From contig NC_092657.1 of the NCBI RefSeq assembly GCF_032118995.1, positions 193,391 to 257,390 on the forward strand: 64,000 bases of DNA, given 5' to 3'. A program made the position numbers and the translations under genes. The DNA is from Asterias amurensis (taxonomy: Eukaryota > Echinodermata > Asteroidea > Forcipulatida > Asteriidae). The notes beneath the pieces are model-generated. The model saw nothing but the letters and a program-made list of their open reading frames with translations, was not told the origin of the DNA and did not search any database. How positions within the stretch are numbered: the first letter of the stretch is position 1; every line of letters begins with the position of its first letter. This document shows, one piece after another, positions 47,760 to 60,600 of this stretch.

Positions 47760-47893
47760 GCAGGTGATTTGATGGCATTGTCTTGGCCAGATAATAGTAG
47801 ATCTGGGCCAGGTATGATGTTAGATCTGAGCTAGGTCTGGCAACACAAGGTGAGATGTTGTTAGATCTGAGCCAGGTCTGGTTACACCAGGTG
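47760..47893. repeat. Degenerate TAGATCTGAGCCAGGTCTGG repeat
   Basis: The words TAGATCTGGGCCAGGT, TAGATCTGAGCTAGGTCTGG and TAGATCTGAGCCAGGTCTGG occur at spacings of about 30-45 bases between the foldback arms. Confidence 0.6.
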
Positions 47894-48224
47894 AGCATCT
47901 AGTGCGCATTCTTGATTGGCTGTCGAGAGTCCATGTCTCGGCTCCTTACAGAAGTACAGACTCAACTGTGGCAACTGTTGATGTCACCGTGGAGACCTCA
48001 CTCGCCTCATGCCATGAAGTGCCTTCCATGCCAAGACTCTCCTTACTCTTAAACTACTTATTGTACAGTATGATACGGCTAGTGACCTTAAACATGTAAA
48101 TGAAACAAAAGAGGGGTTGAGCCAGAAGAGAGGCAATGGAGATCCCCAGATTATAAGTTATTACGAGTTGCCTAAAAGATTGGAGTGACAGCAGAGTGAA
48201 AAAACCCACACATTCCAGTGACTG

Positions 48225-49151
48225 AGGATGGACTCTCGTTCGAAATATTGGCTGGAGTTCTGCAAGGCGACACGCTGGCTCCATTTCATTGCACTTGACT
48301 ACGCCCTGAGACGAGCCCTCAAAGAACACGAGGATCTAGGCTTCACCATCACCCAAGAAAGTTTAGAAGAATCGGCCCAGTGACCCTCTCCGACCTAGAC
48401 TTCGCAGATGATATAGTCCTACTGTCTGACAACATCATAGAGGCGCAAGAGCTACTCTGCAGAGTTTAGTCGAAGTGTGAGAAGGTTGGTCTCCATCTCA
48501 ATGCCAAGAAGACGGAGTATATGGTATACAACATTGGGGATCATGCTCCGCTAAAAGACCTTAGGAGGTTCATCACTAAAGGAGGTGGACGACTTCAAGT
48601 ACCTCGGCTCCACGATGCAGAGAACAGAGAAAGACATCAAAGTCCATAAGGCGCTTGCATGGAAAGTCCTCCATGCCATGAAGAAGATCTGGACATCTCA
48701 GCTCCCAAATGGTTTAAATCTGAGATTCTTTCATGCGGTAATAGAAACCATCCTGCTGTACGTGTGTGAGTCTTGGACTCTCAACAAGGCGATGACCAAA
48801 TCTATCAGTGGTTGCTACACCAGGATGCTACACCAGGATGCTACAGATGGCACAGAATGTCTCCTGGAGGGATCACATCACCAACCTTGAGCTGGTCACT
48901 GTCTACGGCACCGAGAGCTACCAGCCAATAAAGTCATCATGTGGGAGCCCACTCACGGCAGGTGCGGCCCTAGAAGACCCACCAAGACTATGCTAAAGAC
49001 CCTGTTTGAAGACGCAGAAGTAATCAACAAGGAGGAGCTAATCAGCTGTATGCAGGATAGAGTTGTGTGGCGTGTCAGACATAGAGCCTGACTCAAACAT
49101 GCTGCAACGCGACAACTTGGGTCGACTGAGTGAGTGAGTGAGTGAGTGAGT
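48225..49151 (+). pseudogene. Dead non-LTR retrotransposon (LINE) reverse transcriptase, 3' part
   Basis: Translations in shifting plus-strand frames show reverse transcriptase landmarks in order: AGVLQGDTLAPF (about 48250), LDYALRRALKEHEDLGF, DLDFADDIVLLSD (about 48400, the catalytic FADD box), GLHLNAKKTEYM, DDFKYLGSTMQ (48585 on), AWKVLHAMKKIW and the C-terminal WEPTHGR...DRVVWRVRHRA. There are several frameshifts and an in-frame stop after the FADD box. It ends with a (GAGT)n tract (49128-49151), as LINE 3' ends often do. The 5' half is missing. It lies between the arms of the foldback element. Confidence 0.85.
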
Positions 49152-51436
49152 CTCGATGATGACAGCCAATTATTGGTTCCTAGGGGACTTTTTTACCTGG
49201 TGCTTTCAAGGCCTTCATTAAAACTTAAAACTCCCAGATAGCCACCATAAAAAAGAAAACATTGCTGCTGTTCTATTTGTATGCATTAGCCATGCAAATG
49301 TATGTATTTGACGTGACTTATAAGTTACATGTAGATCTTGAAAACCCAAGATAGCCACTATATATAACAAAGAAGGTACTGCTGCTCTTCTGAGTGGTAC
49401 AATTAGATTCATTGACCATGATAATGTATATGTGGTCACCATAATTGTGGTTATAGGTGATTTAGAAGGTGAGATATTGATAAAATATGTGTTTTCTTCG
49501 TATGGCGGCCATCTTGAAAACCCAAGATGGCCGCTATATAAAAGAAAGAAGGCACTGCTGCTCTTCTGAGTGGTACAGTTGGATCCATTGACCATGGAAA
49601 TATATATTTGGACACACTATTTGTGATTCCATGTGACTTTGGAGGCGAGATACCGGCAAATATGGGTTTTTCATATGGTTACCATCTTAAAAATCCAAGA
49701 TGGCCGCCATACAAAGGAAATAAAGCACTGTTGCTTTTCTAAGTGGTGAAGATGTATTCCTTGACCATGGAAATGTATATCTAGACACCATAATTGTGAT
49801 CCTAGGTGACTCAGGAGGTGAGATACTGGCAAAAACAGGTTTTTAAATGGCGGCCATCTTGGAAATCCAAGATGGCCGCCATAATACGTCTTGGTGAGGT
49901 GGTTCCTATCAAAAATGCAAAGCTTAGGTAATAAGGACCACGTGGACAAAATTTGGTGCTTTTGTCCGGAATGTCCACATCCATTCGCTAAGCTGCCTGA
50001 CTATAACATCCCGAGGATTAATTAGAACCTGTGTTTATGGAGAGCGATAGTACCCAGGAGCCGAGGGGGACACAAGGAACCCCAGACGTTCCATCTTAGA
50101 TCCATGGATGTTTCCTGACCCTCTGCTCAAACATCCCTGGCCTTTCCCTGGCCCTGCTTCGGACCCCTTCCGTTCTGTCTTCAACAGTCTACATGATTGA
50201 CCTTTTGTTTGTACAAAAAACAAAAACTGATTGCCACCACTGGCTCGTGTCAAAGTAAACACAGTGGGAGGGCTCGAACCAAACTAATTAGCATAATGAA
50301 TTGGTCAAACGGTCTCAACAGGTGTTTGAATGACAGGTGTCAACCACACATTAAAGGGAGAAGTTTAAAGGGAATGCATTAAAGGAGTTTAAAATAATGG
50401 AAAGTTAACGTTTAAAATAGAGGCAGCATTCCGTACACTCTACCATACAGAGCAAGAACACTTGATTTAAGGTTCCATGCTCTGTGCACGTAAGGACCAA
50501 GTAAAACATTGCATCTTTAAAAAGGAATAAAATGTGTCTCTGAACCAGCGTTGTTTTCAAAACAAATTAAGTCGATTATAACGTAATCTACCACAATTAA
50601 AAACATTGCAAATCTTTGTTTGTTGCCAAACACACTTGCTATTAAATTTACAATTTGGACCGTCTGTCACAAATTAAAGGGTGTATCGGCATTTTTCAAA
50701 TGCTATCCCTACAAAATAAACACGACAGATTTATTTTCTTTAAATGTCGCTTCAATGATAACATAATTATTTGAAGCTTTGGGCTGGTGGACCGGGGGTC
50801 AACAACACTGATAACCAGCAACCCAATTAGCACAACAATGTTGATTGCTAAGAAGGTCGAACAATTAACCAGTAATTTAAGGTTGACCAGTCACTGTCAA
50901 TCCGAGCCGTAATGAGACCACAGAGATGAGTGGATGGAGTGGTCACTGACCATCTAAGATGAGGGCGGGGGGGGGGGGTACCTCAGTGCTTGATCCTTTG
51001 ATGTCGATACTTTGTGGAACGATACTTGGTCTGATCACTGTGTATCCCTTCATTTATTAGTTCTGGTTGTTAAGCCAATGATTCGCAGAAAAGCTTAAAC
51101 TTTATCACTAAACAAGCCAAGAATCATGATGAGAGAAGACAAGGAAGGAAGTTTCAGGTTTTAGACTGTGGGAGGCAAACCCAAAACATTTATTCTCAGG
51201 AAAACCAACGCCATTCTAGTAGGTTGAAGACTGAAAACCCAATCCACATTCTGCCCCAAGGCGTTTATGTTTCTGACGTCAATGGTGGTTTGCTAATCTG
51301 CTCCTTTTCTTCATAGAGCAAAAGACCTTGCTTTATGATTTCTCAGAGATTTGAGCAAGTGCTCAATACTGCAATACTTTTACTGCAATACCTTTTCACC
51401 AAGTGATAGGGATCGTAGTAATGAAAACTCTATGTA

Positions 51437-51455
51437 CTTCATTCATTCATTCAAG
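51437..51455. repeat. (ATTC)n microsatellite
   Basis: A short run of CATTCATTCATTCA. Nothing else is seen around it. Confidence 0.5.
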
Positions 51456-52950
51456 CCCAAAGTTCGGTCTCTCTTTTCAATGGTGAAAACCCTTCACGCC
51501 TCGGTTTCAATCACATGATCAACAACCAATCAATATGGCTGCCACCATGAAGGGGCCAAAGGGAAGTACTGTACCACCACGCCCATTGTACCCGTGTCTC
51601 CCCCAAAGTATACCCTACTTGATCCGACCATCGACCCACCAGAGGTCCCTCTTTCCCTGGCTGGATAGATATGTACCACCACCCTTTAACTAGAATGAAG
51701 GATTACAGGCGCAACTGCACTGCAGCCTACCAGACTAATAAATAAAGCATCACTCCGACTAATACCGGTGACCCATTGGCCCTGGCACGTTACCGTGCGA
51801 TACGCGCCTTTGTCGGCCAGGACTAACCTCTCGACCCGCTCCCATTAATATTCACCAGTATACTTGTCAGTCGTACTTTTTATTTGTTCACTTTCCTTTG
51901 CTAAAGCACGACAAAAATAACCTCGTCTGAATGCACATTATTGGATAGCTTGAATTTAAAAACATACAAGTAAAAGTTGTCAAATTTCTTTCTTTCCGGA
52001 CCGTCGTATCTCCAAACGGTGACTCTGAAATCAATGAGATATCCGAACTGCTGGCTTGGCTGTGCATGTGGCTTCTGGCCAAAATGTTATAAACTTTATT
52101 CAACGTAGCCGCATAAGCAGTCAACTACCAAACATACCGTAGGTAGTTATTAGTAAGGGAATCAATGTGTGGTCAAGAGGTTTTCAACGAGTGGTTTATA
52201 AAAATAATTATAATTGTTCAATGATTTCTCTCAACACAACACCCCTCCAGCTATGGAATGGTAAGGCCCTCTGGTAAACAACTCCTTATAAGGGAATGTT
52301 GTGCGCGTCGCGCGTATCGCGTGATGTGGCCGGTTTGTTCCAGACGTTGCTCTCAACCAATAGGAATGAAGAAACTGTCTTATAAGCACAGGTGCAAGCT
52401 CACGTGTCACGCCCATGTTTCAACACTTTTTACTGGTGTTACATAATCATCCGTATCAAAAACCAGGCCTTTGCAGGTTTAAACCACTAGTTGAAAACCT
52501 CTTCACCACACGACACCCCTATATTTGGTCACTCGTGAGTTCATTTCAAAGACATTTTAATATCAAGATTGTTGGTACCACGCATCAGTACTGCAACGCA
52601 TTACACCGTGCTGCAAGGACCTATTTCTTGAAAGACTTTCTCAAAGGTAGTGTCAAACTAAGAAGCAAACAAAAAACATGACCTCTAAATTGCACATTAC
52701 AAGCATCGCACCCACCAAGAACGTGTTAAAAACAAAGTGTGACGAAATGTTATCTCGAAACACAGTTCCCATTTTTGACAAGCGACAGCCCGTTTTAAAC
52801 GGTCCCAGAAGAGGGCGCCACCTTGTGATAAATTATAATAATTGAACCTGTATGCACCTGTTGTACTTGACCAAACCCCGAGACACACTCAGAGCAAGAC
52901 AGCCCCATGAGACGGCCAAGTCACGCAACCATGTCAGCATCATTTACTTT

Positions 52951-53110
52951 AAAGACACCAGACAGCTTTGATAATATTGACAAAGACCAATATCCTCAAT
53001 ATGTTTCCCAACATACGCATTTCAACACAACAAATCTGTGAAAATTTAAGCTCGATTGGTCATCCAAGTTGCAAGAGAATAATGAAAGGAAAAAACACCA
53101 TAAATTGCAC
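52951..53110. repeat. Fragment of the AAAGGCAGTGGACACTATTGG MITE family
   Basis: It matches the first half of copy B: GACAAAGACCA, then CTGTGAAAATTTAAGCTCGA, then AAGTTGCAAGAGAATAATGA. The terminal word is badly decayed and the other half is absent. Confidence 0.6.
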
Positions 53111-56100
53111 AAATGTTTTTTCCCTTCAGATTCATAAAAAAGGTGAAATGAAACTCAAGCATGTTTATAATAAAGAATTATCTTGTTAATGAGATTATGC
53201 TGGAACAAAACAGCTTTAACTTTTGCAATTTTATTATCAACATTTCCAGTTAATTAATCAGCCATGCAGTGATTATCTAAAACAGTTCTTTATTAAAATA
53301 TTACGCAGTTCAAGTAATTCATGATCCTTTTATATCTTTGTTATACATGATTTCTTAAGCATGGTATGATCTACACGTTAATAAAATAAAACCAAAGGAA
53401 GTTAATTAAAATGGTGTTTATGTTACAGTCATAGATGCATCCGTTTCCAATTATAGGGAAATACTTAATATTGAAACATTCTAATGGTGCAGAATCTTTG
53501 GCTAAATATTTCGGTCCCTAGAGTGTCTTAAAGTTCCTATATAAAGGTGTAACTATTAGTTATTACTCTCTACTATGCGCTTCAGGGTTATAATATATAC
53601 GTCAAGGCCCATAAAGTTCTGCTTAAATATTCCAGTTCTTCTTATTATTTTCACTTTTTACTTTTCAAAGAGCAAAAAAAGCCCAAAAGCCCAAAACAAA
53701 AACCCATAACAGGAAAAAATTGTTAAAATCGTGCCGCCTTTTTCTACTTTAAAACTTTGTAGTACATGACTTTATAATGCTATTTTTACACTTTAAACAG
53801 TTAGTTTACACAATAAGGAATATGTTTGTGGTGATGCCATGGGAATTAAATTATCTTAAGGATATTTAGCTGAATCTGCCAAAACAATTTCTCAACGTTT
53901 TTTCGGGAAACAGTACAGTAAAAATAATATTGGTTGTACTAAGTTGGCTTGAGTCCAAGTCAATGTATCATTGACAGTAGACTTCTGTCTTCAGTTACAA
54001 AGTAAATAAGTTGTCAAAGTTTCGACAAAGCGATTTGAAACATCTCAATTGTTTAACCTTGTTATAAAAAAACTCTGATTCTTATAATTCATAAAGTGGC
54101 AACGAAAATTAAAAATAACAAAGTGACCACATCTGACATTGGGGTATCATCAATCAAAATTCCGATGTGTTTTCTTTTCACTTGAATATTAAAACAATAA
54201 AGCCATGATGACCTCTTCCCATGACCCCACGTTACGCACCACTGAACATTAAAGGCACCAAATTGACACATGAAAAATAAACATTGTTACCTATGAGAAG
54301 TAAACACGTTTGTACATTTTGTAGTAAACAAAGTTCAAAATCACAAAACCATCCCCCGTTTCACCAACTGTAGCTGGATATGAACAGTTTTGTTTCGAGT
54401 TTATCAACAATTAATTTGGTTGTACAATGCCACAAATCGGTCTTATCGATACACCCCTTTATTGATGCTGGATTTTACTATATAAAGCTAAATCCATGCG
54501 TGATCTAATGGGTAAGGTTAGACATCAAACCATTAATTAATCATTTATCTGCCTCAGCAGGTGGATATGTTAACTTCATTCGCAATAAAGCATGTCTCAA
54601 ACAAAAGGAACTAGTAGTTGTTATTGAAAGCAAACGTCTTCATATAAAAATACAAACAGGAATTTCCTTGAATTGGAAGATTCATTATGTTAATCCATTA
54701 AAAATCATTAGAAAACCCAAATGTCATTAAAAACAAAATTGTCTAAAAAAATACATTTACTTAACGACCAAGAAAAGGGCTTTAACTCGCAAAGGCAGAA
54801 TCAAAATGCCTAAACCGACCCAATAAAGACTATTTAAAGTTTCAACTCCACAGGACAAAACTGCACCAGCATTCATCACATTTGTAGAAACCATAACTTA
54901 TAGGAAGAATGCTGTGTATAGTGTTACATGTAACAATGCTCCAAATAAATGGAACTATATTATGTAGTACTTTCATAGATGAAGAAATAACTTTGTGATT
55001 ATGTAGGGGAAGGGGTTGGTTTCAATCAGATTTACTAATTGTTCCTTCCAAACTGTCTGTTACTACTCCCAGCTGCATTATGCTCTACATGGACATCTAG
55101 GCAAGATTTGAGTTTCAGGCAATTTAAAAGTTAAGCATTTAATAAAGTAAGCCCGTAATTTAAGGAAAGACCAATATTAATACATAATTTATTGACGTTG
55201 ATTAATTATACATAAAAGTACTACAGATAACTATTCTAATTTTTCACATTTAAATTACAATTATTTGAAGTGATTTATTGTAAGAACACTTGGCTGTTGA
55301 GACACAATTGCATAGTTGACTTTTAATGTTGACATCCTCCTTGTTTTGTAGGTAGTTATTGGAAAAGAAGATGTAATTTCCACCAGTGTGATTGTGTCCC
55401 ATCTGGAGGAATCTTACTCTTTTATGAATATCAGAAAAATCAGAACTAGACATATTTTTCCAGCAGACAATGGACAACAAAGACCACTCTTTGCTGATCA
55501 TCTTACATCAATGTTCACCTCAGAATGTATCCCATGTTTCATAAATGAACTATTTCCTTTTCACAATTTCTGGATTTGATAACATTTCCAATAAAAGTGA
55601 AGACACTCTGTGCTGTTTCAATTCCAATATTTTATAAATTCTACGAATGACAAGTTGCTAGATATTTGACAAGTAGGTGGATACATATTTCCTGCTTGTG
55701 GATGAGTTTTTTCAACTATTCTCAATAAAGCTGCTTAGAAATACATAAAGTCTAAGATGACAAACGCATACTATGTTGGTGCTAGTTCATGATTAACAGG
55801 TGCACTATGTTAAACAGGTGGATCCAGAATGACAAAGGCCTATTATAATTTTAAGTGGCATATCTTACAATAGTAGAATCTTTCAGCATTAATGACAGAC
55901 TTCCTTACAGAATGCATCTACTTCTTCTCAAATATTGGAAAGGGCGAATGAAGAAGTTTGTTTCCTTAAATCCTATATACAGTGATTACTTAAACATGCC
56001 AGTGCGTGCAGATTTACGTTACTTGGGTACTGTTAATAAAATTAGCATTTACAACTAAACTACTTTGACCTATAAAATGCAACAGACACGGATATAAAAG

Positions 56101-57425
56101 GCTCAAAATATAGAAAAGCTTTGAGGTCATTTACATTAAATCATCGACCACTTACACATTGCACCACATTCACAACACATAACGGATACTCTGGTCTACT
56201 ACACAATTTAACATTGCATTAAGGAAAGTTACTTTACATAAATTAATCGAAATAGAGACATCGTAAAGCTCGAAAACTCCTTCCTTAGCTTTGCAATTAT
56301 TGCTTTTTATAAATGCATAAATTGCAATCGAAAAGACAATGTCACAACTTACTACTCAATACATTGATTGCAAATGCTAGCTATGGAAGCTTGACTATAT
56401 ATAAGGATGAGCATACTACCATAAAAAATACCATTTTAGCGACAGAAATATTATAAAAAAGGTTCCCGGTGAAATGTAACTGTGCTAAAATGTTAGACAT
56501 TAACACCATTTGTGAGGTTATACACAGTAAAGACACTATGCTAGAAATCCTTAATTCAACACCCATCAGTTCATCACCTTTAACCAAGTACTGGTACCTA
56601 GCAACAAGGTCACCTAGACGACCTCTCTCTCACATCACGTTGAAGTCACAACATCTTTCTGGAACATCTTGAAACAAAGGAGAACTGGTAACCATCTGTT
56701 TCTTCCATTAATCTCATCAGCAAACACTGGTATCCCGCAATCTCTCTGTGTTTATCAGTCTTTAGATAATGATTTGAGGGAGATCACCAGCAGTTTTGAA
56801 ACACTTTGGACATTTCTATCATTAAGTTCAATCAAAGCGAGGGTTCTACTGGTTGATGGGATTCAGACAAAGATCACTATTGGACAATCTCATATGCATA
56901 TTGACGAGTCATCTTTGTGGATTGTTCTACTCATAATGCAAGTGGTCCATATAAACATCTTAACTGCCTCTCCAAGATGTTCCTGCCTCTCCAAGATGTT
57001 CAAACATAAAAACATAAATCAGTCACTGAGTTCATTTTTGGAAATGCTCACAAAATGTTGTCTCTTTAAAAAATGGCTATATCAAGATCATTTGAAGAAG
57101 GGCATTAAAGCGTTCATTGGGTTCATAGCTTCAAGATCCCAATTATGCACCGATTAATCATCTTTGAACATCATTGTCTTCTGATGAAGCAACCACACAG
57201 ATAACATAAATAAGCATGTCCTTTCTGATCTTGAACGGTTGCTATGGCAACACTTGCCTCCAATGCTGGCTGAAGTTGCTAAGCATGCTGCAGCTAAATG
57301 AGTGCAGTTAAAACTCAAAGTTCTAAGATATATAGCAAAGGCAACTAGTCCGGAAGTCATCGTTGTCAAATCATTCAAATAAAACGTGCGATACTTGATA
57401 AAAAAATCAGATCCATTGAAGACGT

Positions 57426-57608
57426 TTATTCATCCTCAACAGTAAGAGCAATATTAGCATCACCCTCTTGAATCTCCAACTGAAGAGCGCCCTCTATGTC
57501 AGCATCTTCAATCTGATTCTCATTTACATCTTCATCTTGGATCTGTACGGCTGCGGCTCTTGCGGACTTTATTTCCCATGATGCGACATCCTGGTGCCCA
57601 GGGGAAGT
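57426..57608 (-). CDS. Last exon of the SLKDRFEKG-repeat protein
   Basis: It follows a TTTTTGTTGCAG acceptor in phase 0 and encodes 60 residues starting TSPGHQDVASWEIK, with acidic EDVNENQIEDADIEG and a final TVEDE. AATAAA overlaps the stop codon (57425-57430). The composition continues the acidic tail of the preceding exon, which supports the join. Confidence 0.8.
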   Translation of the reverse strand, partial: TSPGHQDVASWEIKSARAAAVQIQDEDVNENQIEDADIEGALQLEIQEGDANIALTVEDE

Positions 57609-60600
57609 CTGCAACAAAAACAGTTTAGAAAATCTTGAAGCTTTTTAAATAAAAACCAACAATCACAACACAAATTTCTGAGCTTACAAAGAAATGTGGA
57701 TGATAGTTGTTTCTTGTAAAAAAAAAAAAACCAAACAGCTAGTAAACTAGTAAACATTTTTTGGTGAAGTTCCATATTGAGTGCGTTGCAGTCTTAAATT
57801 AAATGCAAGTTCATGGACGACATGTGACATGTGTTTCACCAATAAAATCACAAGAATCTGTGTGTATGGTTTAAAGACATTTTAAATTAACTTGGAACAC
57901 TTACATGCTGGATACATAAGTTGCATCAACACGGATAACAAAATATCAATTTAGTTTTACCGTTAAATTGATGAGAGATATGTTGCAAAGAAGAGATGAG
58001 GGAAGAACAAGAGAGGCAGAGGTTGGAGAAGAGAGAGGAGAAATAAAGAAGGAGAATAGGGAGATGAAATCAAGCTTAGAAGAAAAAGAGGAAGAGGCAG
58101 ATGATGGGAAGACAAAGAAGAGCAAGAAGGAGAACAAAGAGAAGCAGGAGATGAAAATAAGCCAAAGCAGAAGAAGAGGCGTAGAACGGAGGCAGAGGGC
58201 AAAGAAGAGAACGGAGAATGAAGTAGGTGAACAAGAAGAAAGAGCAGGAGATGAAAACAACCCAAAGAAGAAAAGGCAGAGGATGAAGAAAAAGGATCAA
58301 ATGAATCAGGAGAACAACGAAAAGAAGGAGAAGAACGAGATGAAAAGAAGCCAAGGAAAACAAAAAGAGAAAAAAGGTGAGGTGTTTGGATGGGGAAATA
58401 ATCATATCCGAATTGGCGGCTACGGCTAGGACTGTTGCTAAGGGTGTTGTTGCTAAGAACATCCTATACTCACGTATAATGATGCAGCTATCCAGCCGTA
58501 GCCTTAGCCGCTAATTCTGATACAGACAAAACTTGGATTTACCTGAGCTGGATAATCTTCAATGAGTTCCTGCTGAGAGGTTTCAACCTCGATCTCAAAA
58601 CCATTCTGTGCTCCATGTCCGTTCAGAGGCTCATCATTTCCATTCTCCTCAATGTGTCCATTCACTGTTTCCTCTTCAACCTCCAAGATTTCTTCGTCTC
58701 TTGGGACTTCAACAACCTCCTCTGTGGTCCCTTCTTCGAATGCCTCCTCCGTGGTCCCTTCTTCAACTGCCTCTTCCGTGGTCCCTTCTTCGACTGCCTC
58801 CTCGGTGGTCCCTTCTTGGACTTCCTCCTCGGTGGTCATTTCTTCAACTGCCTCTTCTGTGGTTACTTCCTCTCTTGGCTCTTCAACTGCCTCCTCCATT
58901 GTTTCCTCTTCTTTTGATTCTTCTACTTCTTCTTCCTTGGTCCCTTCTTCCACTGTCACATCATTACCTTCTGGGATTGGTTCCTCAACGGGTAGATCTT
59001 GAGGCATCTCGTCCTGATCTCCCTCATAGTATGCCGAGAACCTATTGGGTGTAATCTTCTCTTTCTCGACTTTATTCTCAGCATGGACAACATCTCCCGC
59101 CTCCCACTGAGCTCGAAGCGAACTAGCTCTGGCTGCTTTCTCTTCTCCAATCTCAGTTGATTCTCGGACAAGATCTTCACGAACCTCGGGTTCACTCTCA
59201 GCAACTTGACCCTCTTCTTTGATATTAATCACCATCTTGGGCTTCTCAGGAGCGGTTTCTACATCTCCTTTCTCCCAGCGATCTTTGAGTGAACGGGACA
59301 CCCCACTCTGAATGTTCATGGGTTCATCCCTGACGGTCGTTTCTCTCATGATGTCTGTACGGATCTCTGGGGTATTCTCAACGACTCCTTCAGTTGAGGG
59401 AGTAAGGTCTTCTAGAGAATGGATGGATCTCTCTGGTGCCATCTTAGGTTTCTCCTCGATGTTGTGTACCTCTCCTTTCTCAAACATGTTGCGTAGAGAT
59501 TTGGCAGCTCCTACTTTGATGCCAGGATCTTCATCAACACCCTCCCTCAAGACGTCATCTCGGTGGACCGGTGTATTCTCAGAGACCCCGCCCTGATCGA
59601 CAGCATCTTCACTCTCGGTGTAGTCAAGAGATCTTGGAGTAATCTCAATCTTCTCTCTAGGCTTCTCTTCAATATTTGAAACCTTTCCTTGTTCAAACCT
59701 TGCCTTAAGAGACCTAGCACCTCCGCTTGTGATAAATGGATCATCAATCTTTTGAGATGAACGTACGACATCATCACGATACACTGGAGTGCTTTCAGAA
59801 ACTCCACTTTCATTTCCAGTCGGGTTATAGTCCTCCAGTGAGCGAACGTTGATCATTGGTTTGACAGGAGTCGTATCAATATTACTGACTGCTCCTTTCT
59901 CAAAACGATCTTTCAAGGATCGAATACCGCCAGAGAATGTCTTGACTTCCTCTGATGCAACATCTGATCGTACAACTTCTTCATTCCGGACTGGAGTGCT
60001 CTCCGACACCTGCCCAGTACTTTCTTGAACCTCTGTTTCTCTAGCTGCTCTGATTTCAGACTGGAAGTCAAAGCTTTTACCCGGTGAAGTTTTATTTTCT
60101 CCCTTCTCAAACTGATCGCGGATGGATCTAGTGCCGATGATGACAGATCTATCATCGACCGCATCGCAGGAGCGAATCACGTCTGGGTTTAGTACTGGTT
60201 CATTCTCTGAAATCTGCCGAGGTTCTGAGGGTCAGAAAAATAAAAGTAGTTATTTATTTATTTGCAACCACAGGAAAATACAAAAAGTATGGTTGGATTA
60301 AAATACAATCTAAAAAATATCAGGACGCTTATAATAACATGAACGCATTATATTATAAAGACATATTAAAAACTAAATTGAGGCAAGCATTAGAGAAAAG
60401 GGAAGAGGCAAAAGTACTTCATTATAGTAAACATGAGCGATAAAATACAACAAAAATCATCAAAACGTAAACAATAAAGGACTACTCTAAATAATTCACA
60501 TCCATGTGATTTCTAAAACAATATTTGTCATGTATTCTCTAACAAGTTCTGTTTATAATACAGTGATATCCGTGTTTATTTATTTCAGTTTAAAACACAG

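Larger units (their letters stand above)
46609..50001. mobile_element. 3.4-kb foldback transposon with arms of about 0.8-1 kb
   Basis: The left arm, 46609 to about 47600, starts GTCAGGCAGCTTA; the right arm, about 49225 to 50001, is its reverse complement, ending TAAGCTGCCTGAC. TA borders both ends, consistent with a TA target site. Each arm is itself built from about four or five units of about 175 bp, each holding a GGCCATCTTGGATTT-like palindrome. Both arms give the same spurious frames starting MVNGSNCTTQKSS. The centre contains a dead LINE. No transposase is visible, so movement would have needed another element. Confidence 0.75.
43733..57425. other. Intergenic region between SFRP and the repeat-protein gene
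   Basis: It contains the SFRP 5' flank on its left and the likely 3' untranslated region of the 57426-62487 gene on its right. The foldback transposon at 46609-50001 fills the middle. The parts 43740-46160, 50010-52940 and 53120-57420 have no defendable gene; the last is AT-rich and may in part be 3' untranslated sequence. A minus-strand AATAAA lies at 55274-55279. Confidence 0.55.

Noticed and set aside
47025..49595. Matching frames starting MVNGSNCTTQKSS on the two strands
   Set aside because: They are the same repeat unit seen in the two inverted arms of the foldback element, with no known protein domain.
56669..57157. Plus-strand frame of 162 codons
   Set aside because: No domain, AT-rich composition and no splice support; it lies opposite the likely 3' untranslated region of the minus-strand gene.
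57968..58429. Plus-strand frame of 153 codons, very rich in K, E and R
   Set aside because: It lies in a polypurine tract, where stop codons are rare by composition, inside an intron of the minus-strand gene. No domain, no splice logic.
58608..59054. Plus-strand frames of 100-148 codons opposite the repeat-protein exon
   Set aside because: They are antisense shadows of the glutamate-rich coding region and of low complexity.
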